A DNA stretch of 64,000 nt, taken from positions 4,861,001-4,925,000 of the forward strand of contig NZ_CP060704.1 of assembly GCF_014353015.1 (NCBI RefSeq). Reading direction: 5' to 3'. The position numbers and the translations under genes were made by a program. Numbering within the stretch: position 1 is the stretch's first letter; every line of letters starts with the position of its first letter. The notes under the pieces are model-generated. The model was not told where the DNA came from. It did not search any database and saw only the letters and a list, made by a program, of their open reading frames with translations. The DNA is from Chitinimonas koreensis. GTDB taxonomy: Bacteria > Pseudomonadota > Gammaproteobacteria > Burkholderiales > Chitinimonadaceae. Of the stretch, positions 54,288 through 63,233 are shown one piece after another.

Positions 54288-54320
54288 TAACGGCCACACG
54301 CCCTTTCCAGGCTGCCGTTA
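54288..54320. promoter_or_regulatory. Inverted repeat TAACGGC...GCCGTTA
   Basis: Seven-bp perfect inverted arms 19 bp apart in the gap 54209-54459, next to an AT-rich stretch (54320-54375) that may carry the promoter of the following binding protein. An operator is possible but unproven. Confidence 0.3.
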
Positions 54321-54459
54321 TGACAAATAAAAATACCACACGATCATATTATGTAACCACATTGAAACCACTTGAACGCTGTTGCACACTGCAAGCGTCC
54401 AGCCGGGCCGCCGTGCAGTGGGGCCGCGCGGCGCGGCGGGCGATCACCGGGAGAACGAC

Positions 54460-55587
54460 ATGCAGGGCTGGCGCAAGGGATGGGCACTGGGGTTGTGGGT
54501 TTTGCTGGGCTGGGCGCAGGCCGCCATCGTGATCGGCCAGAGCGCGCCCTTGTCGGGCGTGGCCGGCGAATACGGCCGCCAGGTGGCGCAGGGCGCGCGC
54601 GCCTATTTCCTGTGGCTGAACGAGACCGAGGGCGGCATCGACGGCGAAGAGATCAAGCACGTGCTGTACGACGACGGCTTCGATCGCCAGCGCACGCTGG
54701 CCAATACCCGCGCGCTGATCGAAACCGACCGCGCGGTCGCGCTGATGGGCTATTTCGACGCCGACGCGGTGGCCGAGATCCTGAAGAAAGGCCTGCTCGA
54801 AGCCAACAATATCGCCCTGGTCGGCGTCGCCAGCGGCAACCGTTCGCTGCGCGAGCCCGGCTCGCCCAACCTGTTCCACACCCGCGCCGGCCTGCGCGAG
54901 GAGATCCAGAAGCTGGTGACCCAGATGAAGGGGCTCGGCGTCGACCGCTTCGCGGTGTTCTACCAGGACGACGCCTACGGCCGCGACGGCCTGGCCGCGG
55001 CCCAGGACGCCGCCCGCGCCGCCGGCCTCGCGCTGGCCGACAGCGTCACCTTCCCGCGCAACGGCGAGCAGGTCGGCGCCGCCGCGAGCCAGCTGGCCAA
55101 GCTCAATCCGCCGGCGGTGCTGATGGTCTCGACCACCCGGCCCTCGGGCGCCTTCATCAAGCAGTTCCGCGAGCAGGGCGGCGGCGCGATGCTGTACCAC
55201 ACATCGACGGTCGACTTCGAGCAGCTGGTGAAGGAGATCGGCGGCGAGCGCGCCCACGGCCTGGCCATCGCCCAGGTCTACCCCTACCCCTGGGACGGCC
55301 AGAGCAAGCTGATCCGCGAATTCCGACAGGCGATCCAGGAATACGCCTCGACCTCGACACCGATGAGCTACGCGGCTCTCGAGGGCTACCTGACCGCCCG
55401 CCTGCTGGCCGAGGCGATCCGCCGCGCCGGCCCGCAACCGAGCCGCGACAAGGTGCTGAAGTCGCTGGCCGGCATCGGCGAGGTGAATTTCGGCGGCTAC
55501 CGGCTCGAATACAACGGCCGCCGCCGCGACGGATCGCGTTTCGTCGAGCTGACCATCGTCAACCAGAAGGGCGAACTGTCGCGCTGA
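54460..55587 (+). CDS. LivK-like periplasmic binding protein (Peripla_BP_6 type)
   Basis: 375 residues from the ATG at 54460 (GGGAG 7 nt upstream). Signal peptide GWALGLWVLLGWAQA, mature start AIVIGQSAPLSGVAGEYGRQ, then GGIDGEEIKHVLYDDGFDRQ, VALMGYFDADAVAEILKKGL, FYQDDAYGRDGLAAAQDAAR and SYAALEGYLTARLLAEAIRR, the layout of branched-chain amino acid/amide binding proteins. No permease or ATPase is adjacent. It is similar throughout to the protein encoded at 58055-59191 (both start with IVIGQSAPLS and end with GSRFVELT). Orphan binding proteins of this kind often feed chemoreceptors, and a decayed receptor gene follows directly. Confidence 0.88.
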   Translation: MQGWRKGWALGLWVLLGWAQAAIVIGQSAPLSGVAGEYGRQVAQGARAYFLWLNETEGGIDGEEIKHVLYDDGFDRQRTLANTRALIETDRAVALMGYFDADAVAEILKKGLLEANNIALVGVASGNRSLREPGSPNLFHTRAGLREEIQKLVTQMKGLGVDRFAVFYQDDAYGRDGLAAAQDAARAAGLALADSVTFPRNGEQVGAAASQLAKLNPPAVLMVSTTRPSGAFIKQFREQGGGAMLYHTSTVDFEQLVKEIGGERAHGLAIAQVYPYPWDGQSKLIREFRQAIQEYASTSTPMSYAALEGYLTARLLAEAIRRAGPQPSRDKVLKSLAGIGEVNFGGYRLEYNGRRRDGSRFVELTIVNQKGELSR

Positions 55588-55707
55588 CACCCGGGTCGGA
55601 CGATCGTGGCGGCCCAGGCCGGCCGCGTTGCAGGCTCCAGAAGATCGAGCACGGGCGTACGCAGAGACGTCCTGACGAATTCGAAACCAATCCCAGGGGG
55701 AATCGGC

Positions 55708-56563
55708 ATGAAAGTCCCTTCCCGCCTCTCGCCAGCCTGCTGGCGCTGGCCGCCGGTGCGCACGCCGGCAAGCCCGACGACGTGGTGCCCGACATCACGA
55801 GCATCGCGGCCAGCCCGGCGGTCCTCAAGGCCGTCAAGGCGCAGAACGACCGCCGCCAGACGCTCGACCAGATCGAGGCGATCGACAAGCAGTGGATGGG
55901 CGGCGGCGCCGCCGACAAGGTCAAGGAAACCATGGAGAACGCGGCCGCGCGCCAGCTGGCCAAGATCCAGCAGAGCAAGCCTACCTGATCGAATTCATCC
56001 TGACCGACGACCAGGGCGCCAACGTCGCCATCACCGACCGCACCTCGGACTACTGGCAGGGCGACGAGCCGAAGTTCGCCAACGCCCATGCCGGCGGCGC
56101 CGGCGCGGCCTACATCTCGCGGCCCAAGAAGGACGACAGCATCGGCGAGGTCGTCTCGCAGATCTCGGTGCCGGTGCTCGACGGCGGCAAGGCGATCGGC
56201 TCGACCGCGACGCAGCCGAACGTGTTTCGCGGCTGCGGATCTGGCAACTGCTGGCCATCGTCGCCGCGATCGCCTTCGCGGTCGGCACGGGCGTCCAGCT
56301 GTCGCGCGGCATCGTCGCGCTGATCGGCGGCGAACCGGAGCAGGTCAAGCGCATCGTGCCGCGCATCGGCAGCGGCAACCTGAGCCAGCAGATCGCCTGC
56401 GCGCGCGGCGACCAGGACTCGGTGCTGGCCTCGATGGTGCGCAAGCTGGCCGAGCGCACCCGCAGCGCGACCGACCAGATCAACGCGCTCGGCATCACCA
56501 TGATCGAGGCGACCAGCCGCAGCGTGGAGCGCATCGGCGAGGTGAGCAGCCAGGTGCATCAGC
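55708..56563 (+). pseudogene. Decayed methyl-accepting chemotaxis protein
   Basis: Good Shine-Dalgarno (AGGGGG) precedes ATG 55708. Protein sense is recovered only by changing frame three times: near 55716 (then LASLLALAAGAHAGKPDDVV, VLKAVKAQNDRRQTLDQIEA), near 55980 (then YLIEFILTDDQGANVAITDR, RTSDYWQGDEPKFANAHAGG, ISVPVLDGGKAIGS) and near 56236 (then LRIWQLLAIVAAIAFAVG, a membrane helix, and GEPEQVKRIVPRIGSGNLSQ, a HAMP-like segment). The remainder jumps from LASMV to RKLAERTRSATDQINALG, which belongs to the far end of the signalling domain, so the central hairpin is deleted. Each frame change is a one-base loss. The product cannot signal. Confidence 0.75.
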
Positions 56564-56612
56564 GGAAACCGTCGCTGCCGCTGTCCGCGCCGAGGCGCGT
56601 CATGCGAGCGGC

Positions 56613-56677
56613 GGGCCGGGCTTCAGTCCGGCTGCGATCCCGGTTCGCGGCCCTGTCGGACTGAAATCGGACCTGCG
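56613..56677. repeat. Dispersed palindromic repeat, family B
   Basis: gccgggcttcagtccggc ... gtcggactgaaatcggacct with a cggttcgcggccc linker; inverted pair after the decayed receptor. Confidence 0.6.
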
Positions 56678-56690
56678 GTGACCAAGCACG

Positions 56691-56759
56691 CAGGCGCAGC
56701 TTCAGCCGCGAATGACCCTCGTTGCACCAGCGCCATTCGCGGTTGAAGCCGCTCCTACA
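56691..56759. repeat. Dispersed palindromic repeat, family A
   Basis: caggcgcagcttcagccgcg ... cgcggttgaagccgctccta, inverted pair immediately after a family B element. Confidence 0.65.
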
Positions 56760-56790
56760 TCACATCGAACGGAAATCGCGGAGCGGCGGA

Positions 56791-57779
56791 TCAGCCCGCG
56801 GCGAACGCCGAGGCGGTGAAGAAGCGCGGCCGCACCGTGACGATGCGGGTGGCCCAGACCAGGTTGGGATGCGGCAGGAGACGCGCCGCCGGCAACTGGT
56901 AGCGACGGTCGATCAGCGGCGGGCGCTGGTCCAGGATGCGGCGCGCGCCCAGCGTGGCGGCGTGCGCCAGCAGCATGGCCCAGTCGCCCGGCCCCAGCGC
57001 CGGCAGCCGCAGTTCGAGTTCGCTGACCCATTCGCCGCGCCCGGCGCACAGCGCTTCGAGCTGCGCCACCGGCAGCAGCAGCGGCGGCTGGTTGAGCCGG
57101 TCGGCGCTGGCCAGCACCACGTAGTCGAGGTCGACCGGCAGCACGCACTCCCGGCCCTCGCGGTATTCGGTCACCGTCCAGTCGCGCCCTTCGAGCTTCA
57201 GTTCGGCGCGCGGCGCGCGCAGCGCCTCGATCTCGGCGGCCTGGGCGTTGCAGCGGCGCAGCAGCTCGAAGAAACGGCGGGTGAAGGTCTTGCCGTCGGC
57301 CAGCATCGGCCCGAGCAGGCGCGGCCCGAGCGGCACCGTCGCGCAGGCGGCCTCGAAGCGCAGCAGGCCGCGCTCGCGCGACCATTCGCGCACCCAGCCG
57401 CGCAGGCTCTCCAGCGCATGGTCGCGGATCCAGGCTTCGTCGTGGCCGGCCGCCAGCGCGACACGCCCGACCGTCTCGCCCGAGGGCAGCAGCACGTCGC
57501 GGCCGCTGGCGTCGGCCAGCGCATCGACCAGCGCCAGCGCCAGCCGGTAGTCGGGCGGTGCCGAAGCCTCGGCGATGGTGACGGTGAAGCCGGTGTGATC
57601 GCGCAGCACATGCACCGCGCGCACGCCGCTGGCCTGGTACCAGCGGCTTTCGCCTTCGGGCCAGCGGCCCTGGGTCGGGAAAGCGGAATCGAGACAGCGC
57701 GCGTCGCTCAGCCCGGGTGGCCGAGGATCAGGTCGAGCAGCGGCGCGGCGACGATGGGCAGGTGCAGCCGGTAGCTCAT
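56791..57779 (-). CDS. Hypothetical protein, 1-nt frameshift near N-terminus
   Basis: The frame ending at 56791 is open from 57624 upstream, but its natural beginning is the ATG at 57777-57779: MSYRLHLPIVAAPLLDLIL, GHPG, then a stop. Adding one G to the run read as CCC at 57712-57714 restores LSDARCLDSAFPTQGRWPEG and joins the long frame, giving 329 residues. The body contains YRLALALVDALADASGRDVL, FTRRFFELLRRCNAQAAEIE, LPVDLDYVVLASADRLNQPP and a C-terminal aromatic stretch. I recognise no family; no signal peptide or membrane helix. Confidence 0.6.
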
Positions 57780-58054
57780 GCCGCGCTCCGGATGGCGGAC
57801 TGGGCCGGCCGATGCGGGCCGGCGCCCGGGGCGGCGGAAAAACGGTACGACATGGGACGGCGGCTCCGGACGGCAGACAATCGCGGGAGCTTGCCGTGCA
57901 CCTCGCCGCGGGTCAACGCGCGCGCGGCCGGCGGGGACGGTTTGTGGCGCCGGCCCGACGACCGGCACGCCGGGCCGCGCCGGCGGCCGGGATGGGATCG
58001 ATCATGCCGCGCCACCCCGGCACCGCAGCAACGGCAGGGATTGCCCAGGCCGCC

Positions 58055-59191
58055 TCAGCGGCTGAGATTGCCGGTGCCGCTGATCATGGTCAGCTCGACG
58101 AAACGCGAGCCGACGCGGCGGCCGCCGCCGAAATCGAGCACGAAGCCGCCGAGGTCGAAGGCCGTCAGTCCGTCCAGCGCCTGCGCCACCGCCTCGCGGC
58201 TGGGGGCGCGGCCGGCGCGGCGGATCGCCTCCAGCACGGTGCGGCCGGCGATGTAGCCCTCCATCGAGGCGTAGGACAGCTTGGCGTTGCGCGGCGCGAA
58301 GCGCTGCATGGCGGCCTGGTAGTCGCGCACCAGCCGGATGCGGGTATCGGCCGGATAGGGATAGACCTGGACGATGCCGACGCCGCGCGCCGCCTCGGCG
58401 CCGATCAACTGGACGACCTCCTCGTAGTTGGCGCTCGACAGGCTGTAGAGCTGGCCGGCGCCGCCGAGCTCGCGGAAACGCCGCACGAACAGCCCGGCCG
58501 GCTTGCTGATGGCGATCACCAGCACCGCGTCGGGACTGGCCTGGACCATCTGCTCGGCGGCGGCGGCCAGTCCTTCGCCGCCCGGCTCGATCTGGGCGAC
58601 GGCGGTCGGCTTCAGCTGGCGCCGCGCCAGCTCGGCCAGAGCGACCTCGCCGCCGCCGCGGCCGAAGGCGTCGTTCTGGATCAAGAGGCCGATGCGCTGC
58701 ACGCCGAGCTTGTCGGCCAGCAGGCCGATCAGCTTCTCGACCTCGGCCTGGTAGCCCGGCCGCAGGTGATAGGCGTAGCGGCTATCGCCGTCGACCACCT
58801 GGGCCGCGCCCGAGCCGGTGCCGACCAGCGCGATGCGGCGGCCGTCGGCCAGCCGGGCCGCCTCGACCGCGTTTTGCGCACCGTAGTAGCCGGCCAGCGC
58901 CAGCGCGCCCTCCTTGTCGATCAGCGCCGCGGTATTGGCGCGCGTCAGCTCGGGCCGGCCCTGGTCGTCGAGCAGGGCGAGGCGCAGCTTTTCGCCGCCG
59001 ATGCCGCCGCCGGCATTGGCCTCGGCGATCGCGACCGCGACGCCGAGCGAGAGGCCGCGCCCGCTGTCGCCGGCGGCGGCGGACAAGGGGGCGGACTGGC
59101 CGATGACGATCTCGGCATGGGCAGGGCCGCACACGGCGGCCAGGACGGACAGGCAGGACAACAGGCGGGCGAGGCGGGACGGCTGCCGCAT
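58055..59191 (-). CDS. LivK-like periplasmic binding protein
   Basis: 378 residues from the ATG at 59189-59191 with AAGGAG 8 nt upstream. Signal peptide (RLARLLSCLSVLAAVCGPAH) and mature start EIVIGQSAPLSAAAGDSGRG. Later blocks IGLLIQNDAFGRGGGEVALA, VGIVQVYPYPADTRIRLVRD and SYASMEGYIAGRTVLEAIRR match the protein encoded at 54460-55587, so the two are paralogues in opposite orientation. Expected role is binding of a small amide, amino acid or aromatic acid in the periplasm. No transporter genes nearby; sensing for chemotaxis is an alternative. Confidence 0.88.
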   Translation of the reverse strand: MRQPSRLARLLSCLSVLAAVCGPAHAEIVIGQSAPLSAAAGDSGRGLSLGVAVAIAEANAGGGIGGEKLRLALLDDQGRPELTRANTAALIDKEGALALAGYYGAQNAVEAARLADGRRIALVGTGSGAAQVVDGDSRYAYHLRPGYQAEVEKLIGLLADKLGVQRIGLLIQNDAFGRGGGEVALAELARRQLKPTAVAQIEPGGEGLAAAAEQMVQASPDAVLVIAISKPAGLFVRRFRELGGAGQLYSLSSANYEEVVQLIGAEAARGVGIVQVYPYPADTRIRLVRDYQAAMQRFAPRNAKLSYASMEGYIAGRTVLEAIRRAGRAPSREAVAQALDGLTAFDLGGFVLDFGGGRRVGSRFVELTMISGTGNLSR

Positions 59192-59324
59192 GGCGATGCT
59201 CCTTCGCTGGGGTGGGAATCGCCGACAGTCTTTTCGCCGCTGCGCGGTCTCGCCGTCGGTCGTCGCACGGGCGTGGCGCGGCTGTCTCAGGGCCGCCGCC
59301 CGGCCCGCGGATACTATGCGGCCC

Positions 59325-59372
59325 CGCAAATTCTTACAATATACTTACAAATATCTGGCCTCAATTGCTCCA
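59325..59372 (-). promoter_or_regulatory. AT-rich putative promoter of the binding-protein gene
   Basis: An AT-rich island in the gap 59192-59638 contains two direct copies of cttacaa separated by four bases (59333-59352), with a TATATT on the minus strand. A -35 element at good spacing is not clear. Confidence 0.3.
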
Positions 59373-59507
59373 TTGTTCGGCCGGTCCTGATCCAGTCGAG
59401 AGCGAACCGGCCCGTCTCCGCTTGTTCAGTCTGTTGCGCCGGATGACCGGTGCGACCCTTCTCCCGCGCGCGGGTGGTCCGGATGAGGGCTGATTCATCA
59501 AACCACA

Positions 59508-59585
59508 GCCCTCACCCTACGCCGGGCGCCCCCCCCGTTTCCGCCATGCAGAAACGGGTGCCTCTCCCGTGCACGGGAGAGGGGC
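59508..59585. repeat. Dispersed repeat, family C
   Basis: gccctcaccctacgccg, an unusual run of eight C (59529-59536), then gtttccgccatgcagaaac hairpin and cctctcccgtgcacgggaga. Confidence 0.6.
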
Positions 59586-59638
59586 TTTTATCGCCGCGGG
59601 CGCAATCGGAAGAGATTCAATTCCCAGCCCTCGCTCCA

Positions 59639-60649
59639 TCAGCCACCGAAACGCTGCGCCGGATCGAACGCCAGTTCGTCGTCGCCCCAGCGCCGCAGGC
59701 CGAGGATGCGTTCGCCCAGCGGCGTCAGCGCGGCGCGCGGGTAGCGGCACTGTTCCCAGCCGCGCGGATCGCCGGGAAACGCATAGCCGCGCGCCGGCTC
59801 GCGCTTCCACCAGCTGCCGACGCGCCAGTCGACCAGCTCGGCGTTGTCCTCGTCGGCCGGCGTGAAGGCGATGTACTGCGCCAGCCGCACCTGGTCGGCC
59901 GAGGTGTTGGGACGGATGCCGTGGGCCAGCAGGCTGTTGAAGATCAGCAGGTCGCCGGCCCGCATCGGCACGAAGCGCACCGGCCACTCCACCTCGGCCA
60001 GCTCGGGCCGCCACGGATTGCGGTCGGGCCGCGCGGCGGCGCGCCAGGCGGCGAAGTGCTCGAACAGCTCGGGGATGCACTGGAAACCGCCGCCGGCTTC
60101 GCTGGTGTCGGACAGCGCCAGCACGCCCTGCACGTTGACCGGCAAGGGGTCGAGCGTGGTGTCGGCGTCCCAGTGGATGAAGCCACCGAAGCTGCGGCCG
60201 CCGCGGTTGGGCGGATTGAGGTTGGCGCGGTCGATGGTGACCCACAGATCCTCGCGGTCCCAGATGTCGACGAAGGCGTCGTAGATGCGCGGCGACTGGC
60301 GGTTGTCCCACAGCGCCTGGTTCTGGTAGGCCTCGACCATGCCGGAGCCGTTGAGCTCGGCCATCTCGTGGTCGCGCAGTTGCGGCCGCTGCCAGCTCGC
60401 CGGATCGGCCGGGTCGAGCTGCTGGAATTCCCACAGGAAATCGGCGGTGCGGCGTACCTGCCCGGCCGGGATCGCCTCGCGCACGATCACGTAGCCGTAG
60501 CGCTGCCAGTGGGCGAAATCGGCCTCGCTCAGCACGCGCAGCGGCCGGGTCTTCACCAGCTCGCGCAACTGGGCCTGCTCGGTATAGGCGACGCTGGGAT
60601 TGCCGGGGCGCTGGTCGCCGTAGCGGTAGCGGTCTTGCGGGACGTTCAT
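59639..60649 (-). CDS. Phytanoyl-CoA dioxygenase (PhyH) family protein
   Basis: 336 residues from the ATG at 60647-60649, with AGGAG 7 nt upstream. The jelly-roll Fe(II)/2-oxoglutarate oxygenase core shows the metal H-x-D in GGFIHWDADTTLDPL (about 157-171) and the distal His in LLIFNSLLAHGIRPNTS (about 236-252), followed by an Arg that would bind 2-oxoglutarate. Substrate unknown; family members hydroxylate lipids, amino acids or small metabolites. Divergent from an AraC-type regulator at 60908 across a 258-bp gap, which suggests that the regulator controls it. Confidence 0.85.
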   Translation of the reverse strand: MNVPQDRYRYGDQRPGNPSVAYTEQAQLRELVKTRPLRVLSEADFAHWQRYGYVIVREAIPAGQVRRTADFLWEFQQLDPADPASWQRPQLRDHEMAELNGSGMVEAYQNQALWDNRQSPRIYDAFVDIWDREDLWVTIDRANLNPPNRGGRSFGGFIHWDADTTLDPLPVNVQGVLALSDTSEAGGGFQCIPELFEHFAAWRAAARPDRNPWRPELAEVEWPVRFVPMRAGDLLIFNSLLAHGIRPNTSADQVRLAQYIAFTPADEDNAELVDWRVGSWWKREPARGYAFPGDPRGWEQCRYPRAALTPLGERILGLRRWGDDELAFDPAQRFGG

Positions 60650-60685
60650 GGTCAGTCTCCTGTGAGAAAGCTCGGGCGGCACTCT

Positions 60686-60796
60686 TTCAGCGCGGAGGAC
60701 GCCGAGGACGCGGAGGGATGGGATCGGCCTATCGAACGAGGCATCGATCGATTGCACCGTTCCCCCGCCGTGTCCTCGGCGTCCTCCGCGGTAAAG
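60686..60796. repeat. Dispersed palindromic repeat, family D
   Basis: tcagcgcggaggacgccgagg ... tcctcggcgtcctccgcggt in inverted orientation, sitting in the divergent PhyH/AraC promoter gap. Confidence 0.8.
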
Positions 60797-60907
60797 CCTC
60801 GCATCGCCCGGATGAACAGATTGTCCGCAGGCATGCCCCACCCCAGTCCTCCGCCAATGCCGCGGACTGATACGATCCTGACCAATTCGACTCAACGAAA
60901 CGTCGCC

Positions 60908-61759
60908 ATGCGCCCACAATTCGAGCAGGTCACCGTGCCGGCCGGCCAGAGCTGGGCGCTGCTGTGGCGCGAGCTGCCCGATCTGCCGTTCTGCTGGCAC
61001 TACCACCCCGAGTTCGAGCTGACCTTCACGGTGAACGCACGCGGCCAGCGCTACGTCGGTGACGACCTGGCCGATTTCGGCGACGGCGACCTGGTGCTGC
61101 TCGGTCCCAACCTGCCGCACACCTGGTCGGCGCAGGACCGGCTCGATACGGCGCGGCCGATGCTGGCGGTGGTGGCCTGGTTCGGCCGCGACTGGCTGGA
61201 GACGCTGCAGCGCGGTTTCGCCGAACTCGGCGGGCTGGCCCGGCTGGCGCAGGGCGCGGCGCGCGGACTGGCCTTCTCGCCGGCCACCGCGGCGCGGGTG
61301 CGGCCGCTACTGCTGGGCCTGCAGGACTTGCCGCCGCCGCGCCGGCTGGCGCTGCTGATCGAGGTGTTGGCCTTGCTATGCGAGGACGGGGAGGCACGAC
61401 CGCTGGCCTCGGCGGCGCTGGCGCCGGCGAGCGACGGCCAGCGCGAGCGGATGGTGCGGGTGCTCGACCATCTGCACCGGCATTTCGAACAGCCGCTGAG
61501 CGTGGCCGAACTGGCCGGCCGCGCCGCCTTGTCCGAAGGCGCCTTCCAGCGCTTCTTCAAGCGCCACACCGGCCACACGCCGCTGGGCTACCTGGCCCAA
61601 CTGCGCATCGGCCGCGCCTGCCAGTTGCTGATCCAGACCGAAACGGCGATCGCGCTGATCGCCGAGCAGGCGGGCTATCGCAATCTGGCGCATTTCAATC
61701 GGCAGTTCCGGGCGACGAAGGGGTGTACGCCGCGGGAGTTCCGGGCGAGGTATCGGTGA
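60908..61759 (+). CDS. AraC-family transcriptional regulator
   Basis: 283 residues from the ATG at 60908. N-terminal cupin sensor (about 1-110: LPFCWHYHPEFELTFTVNAR with the His-x-His-x-x-x-x-Glu pattern, DFGDGDLVLLGPNLPHTW). C-terminal double HTH (about 185-283: HFEQPLSVAELAGRAALSEG, FQRFFKRHTGHTPLGYLAQL, ETAIALIAEQAGYRNLAHFN and CTPREFRARYR). Probably senses a small sugar-like or hydrophilic ligand and controls the divergent PhyH gene. Confidence 0.9.
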   Translation: MRPQFEQVTVPAGQSWALLWRELPDLPFCWHYHPEFELTFTVNARGQRYVGDDLADFGDGDLVLLGPNLPHTWSAQDRLDTARPMLAVVAWFGRDWLETLQRGFAELGGLARLAQGAARGLAFSPATAARVRPLLLGLQDLPPPRRLALLIEVLALLCEDGEARPLASAALAPASDGQRERMVRVLDHLHRHFEQPLSVAELAGRAALSEGAFQRFFKRHTGHTPLGYLAQLRIGRACQLLIQTETAIALIAEQAGYRNLAHFNRQFRATKGCTPREFRARYR

Positions 61760-61761
61760 GC

Positions 61762-61880
61762 GAGGTGTGAGGTGTGAGGTGTGAGGTGTGAGGTGTGAGG
61801 TGTGAGGTGTGAGGCGTGAGGCGTGAGGCGTGAGGCGTGAGGCGTGAGACGTGAGGCGTGAGGCGTGAGGCGTGAGGCGT
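61762..61880. repeat. 7-bp tandem repeat, 17 copies
   Basis: Seven copies of gaggtgt are followed by ten of gaggcgt (one reads gagacgt), 119 bp in all, starting 2 bp after the AraC stop. Copy number is likely variable between strains. Confidence 0.95.
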
Positions 61881-61962
61881 GTTCAGTATGGAAGTTGGCT
61901 GCTCGCAGAACGCATGCACTTGCCCGTGGCATGAAGCCACAGGCGCGTCAGCCCGCGCTGTC

Positions 61963-62082
61963 GTCCCCTCTCCCTCCGGGAGAGGGCTAGGGTGAGGGAG
62001 CGGCCGTGGAGCTTCCACCGACCTGCAGCACTACCTGAACCGTCGCTCCCTCACCCTGCCCTCTCCCGGAGGGAGAGGGTGG
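61963..62082. repeat. Dispersed repeat, family C
   Basis: gtcccctctccctccgggag ... ccctctcccggagggagagg, large inverted repeat in the gap 61760-62258. Confidence 0.75.
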
Positions 62083-62190
62083 CGCAGCGATCGCCGAAGA
62101 CTGCGGCGCAGCGATCGAAGAAATGCTGCGGTCGAAAATATACGGCGGTCATCCATGCCGTGCGCTACGGCTTGTCCGCTGCGCTGCACG

Positions 62191-62226
62191 GCCCCCTCCC
62201 CTTCAAGGGGAGGGCTGGGGAGGGGA
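62191..62226. repeat. Short palindromic repeat related to family C
   Basis: gccccctccccttcaagggg followed by agggctggggagggg. Confidence 0.55.
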
Positions 62227-62258
62227 TGGGGTTACACCTCACCCTCACGCCTCACCCC

Positions 62259-63225
<967 letters not shown>

Positions 63226-63233
<8 letters not shown>

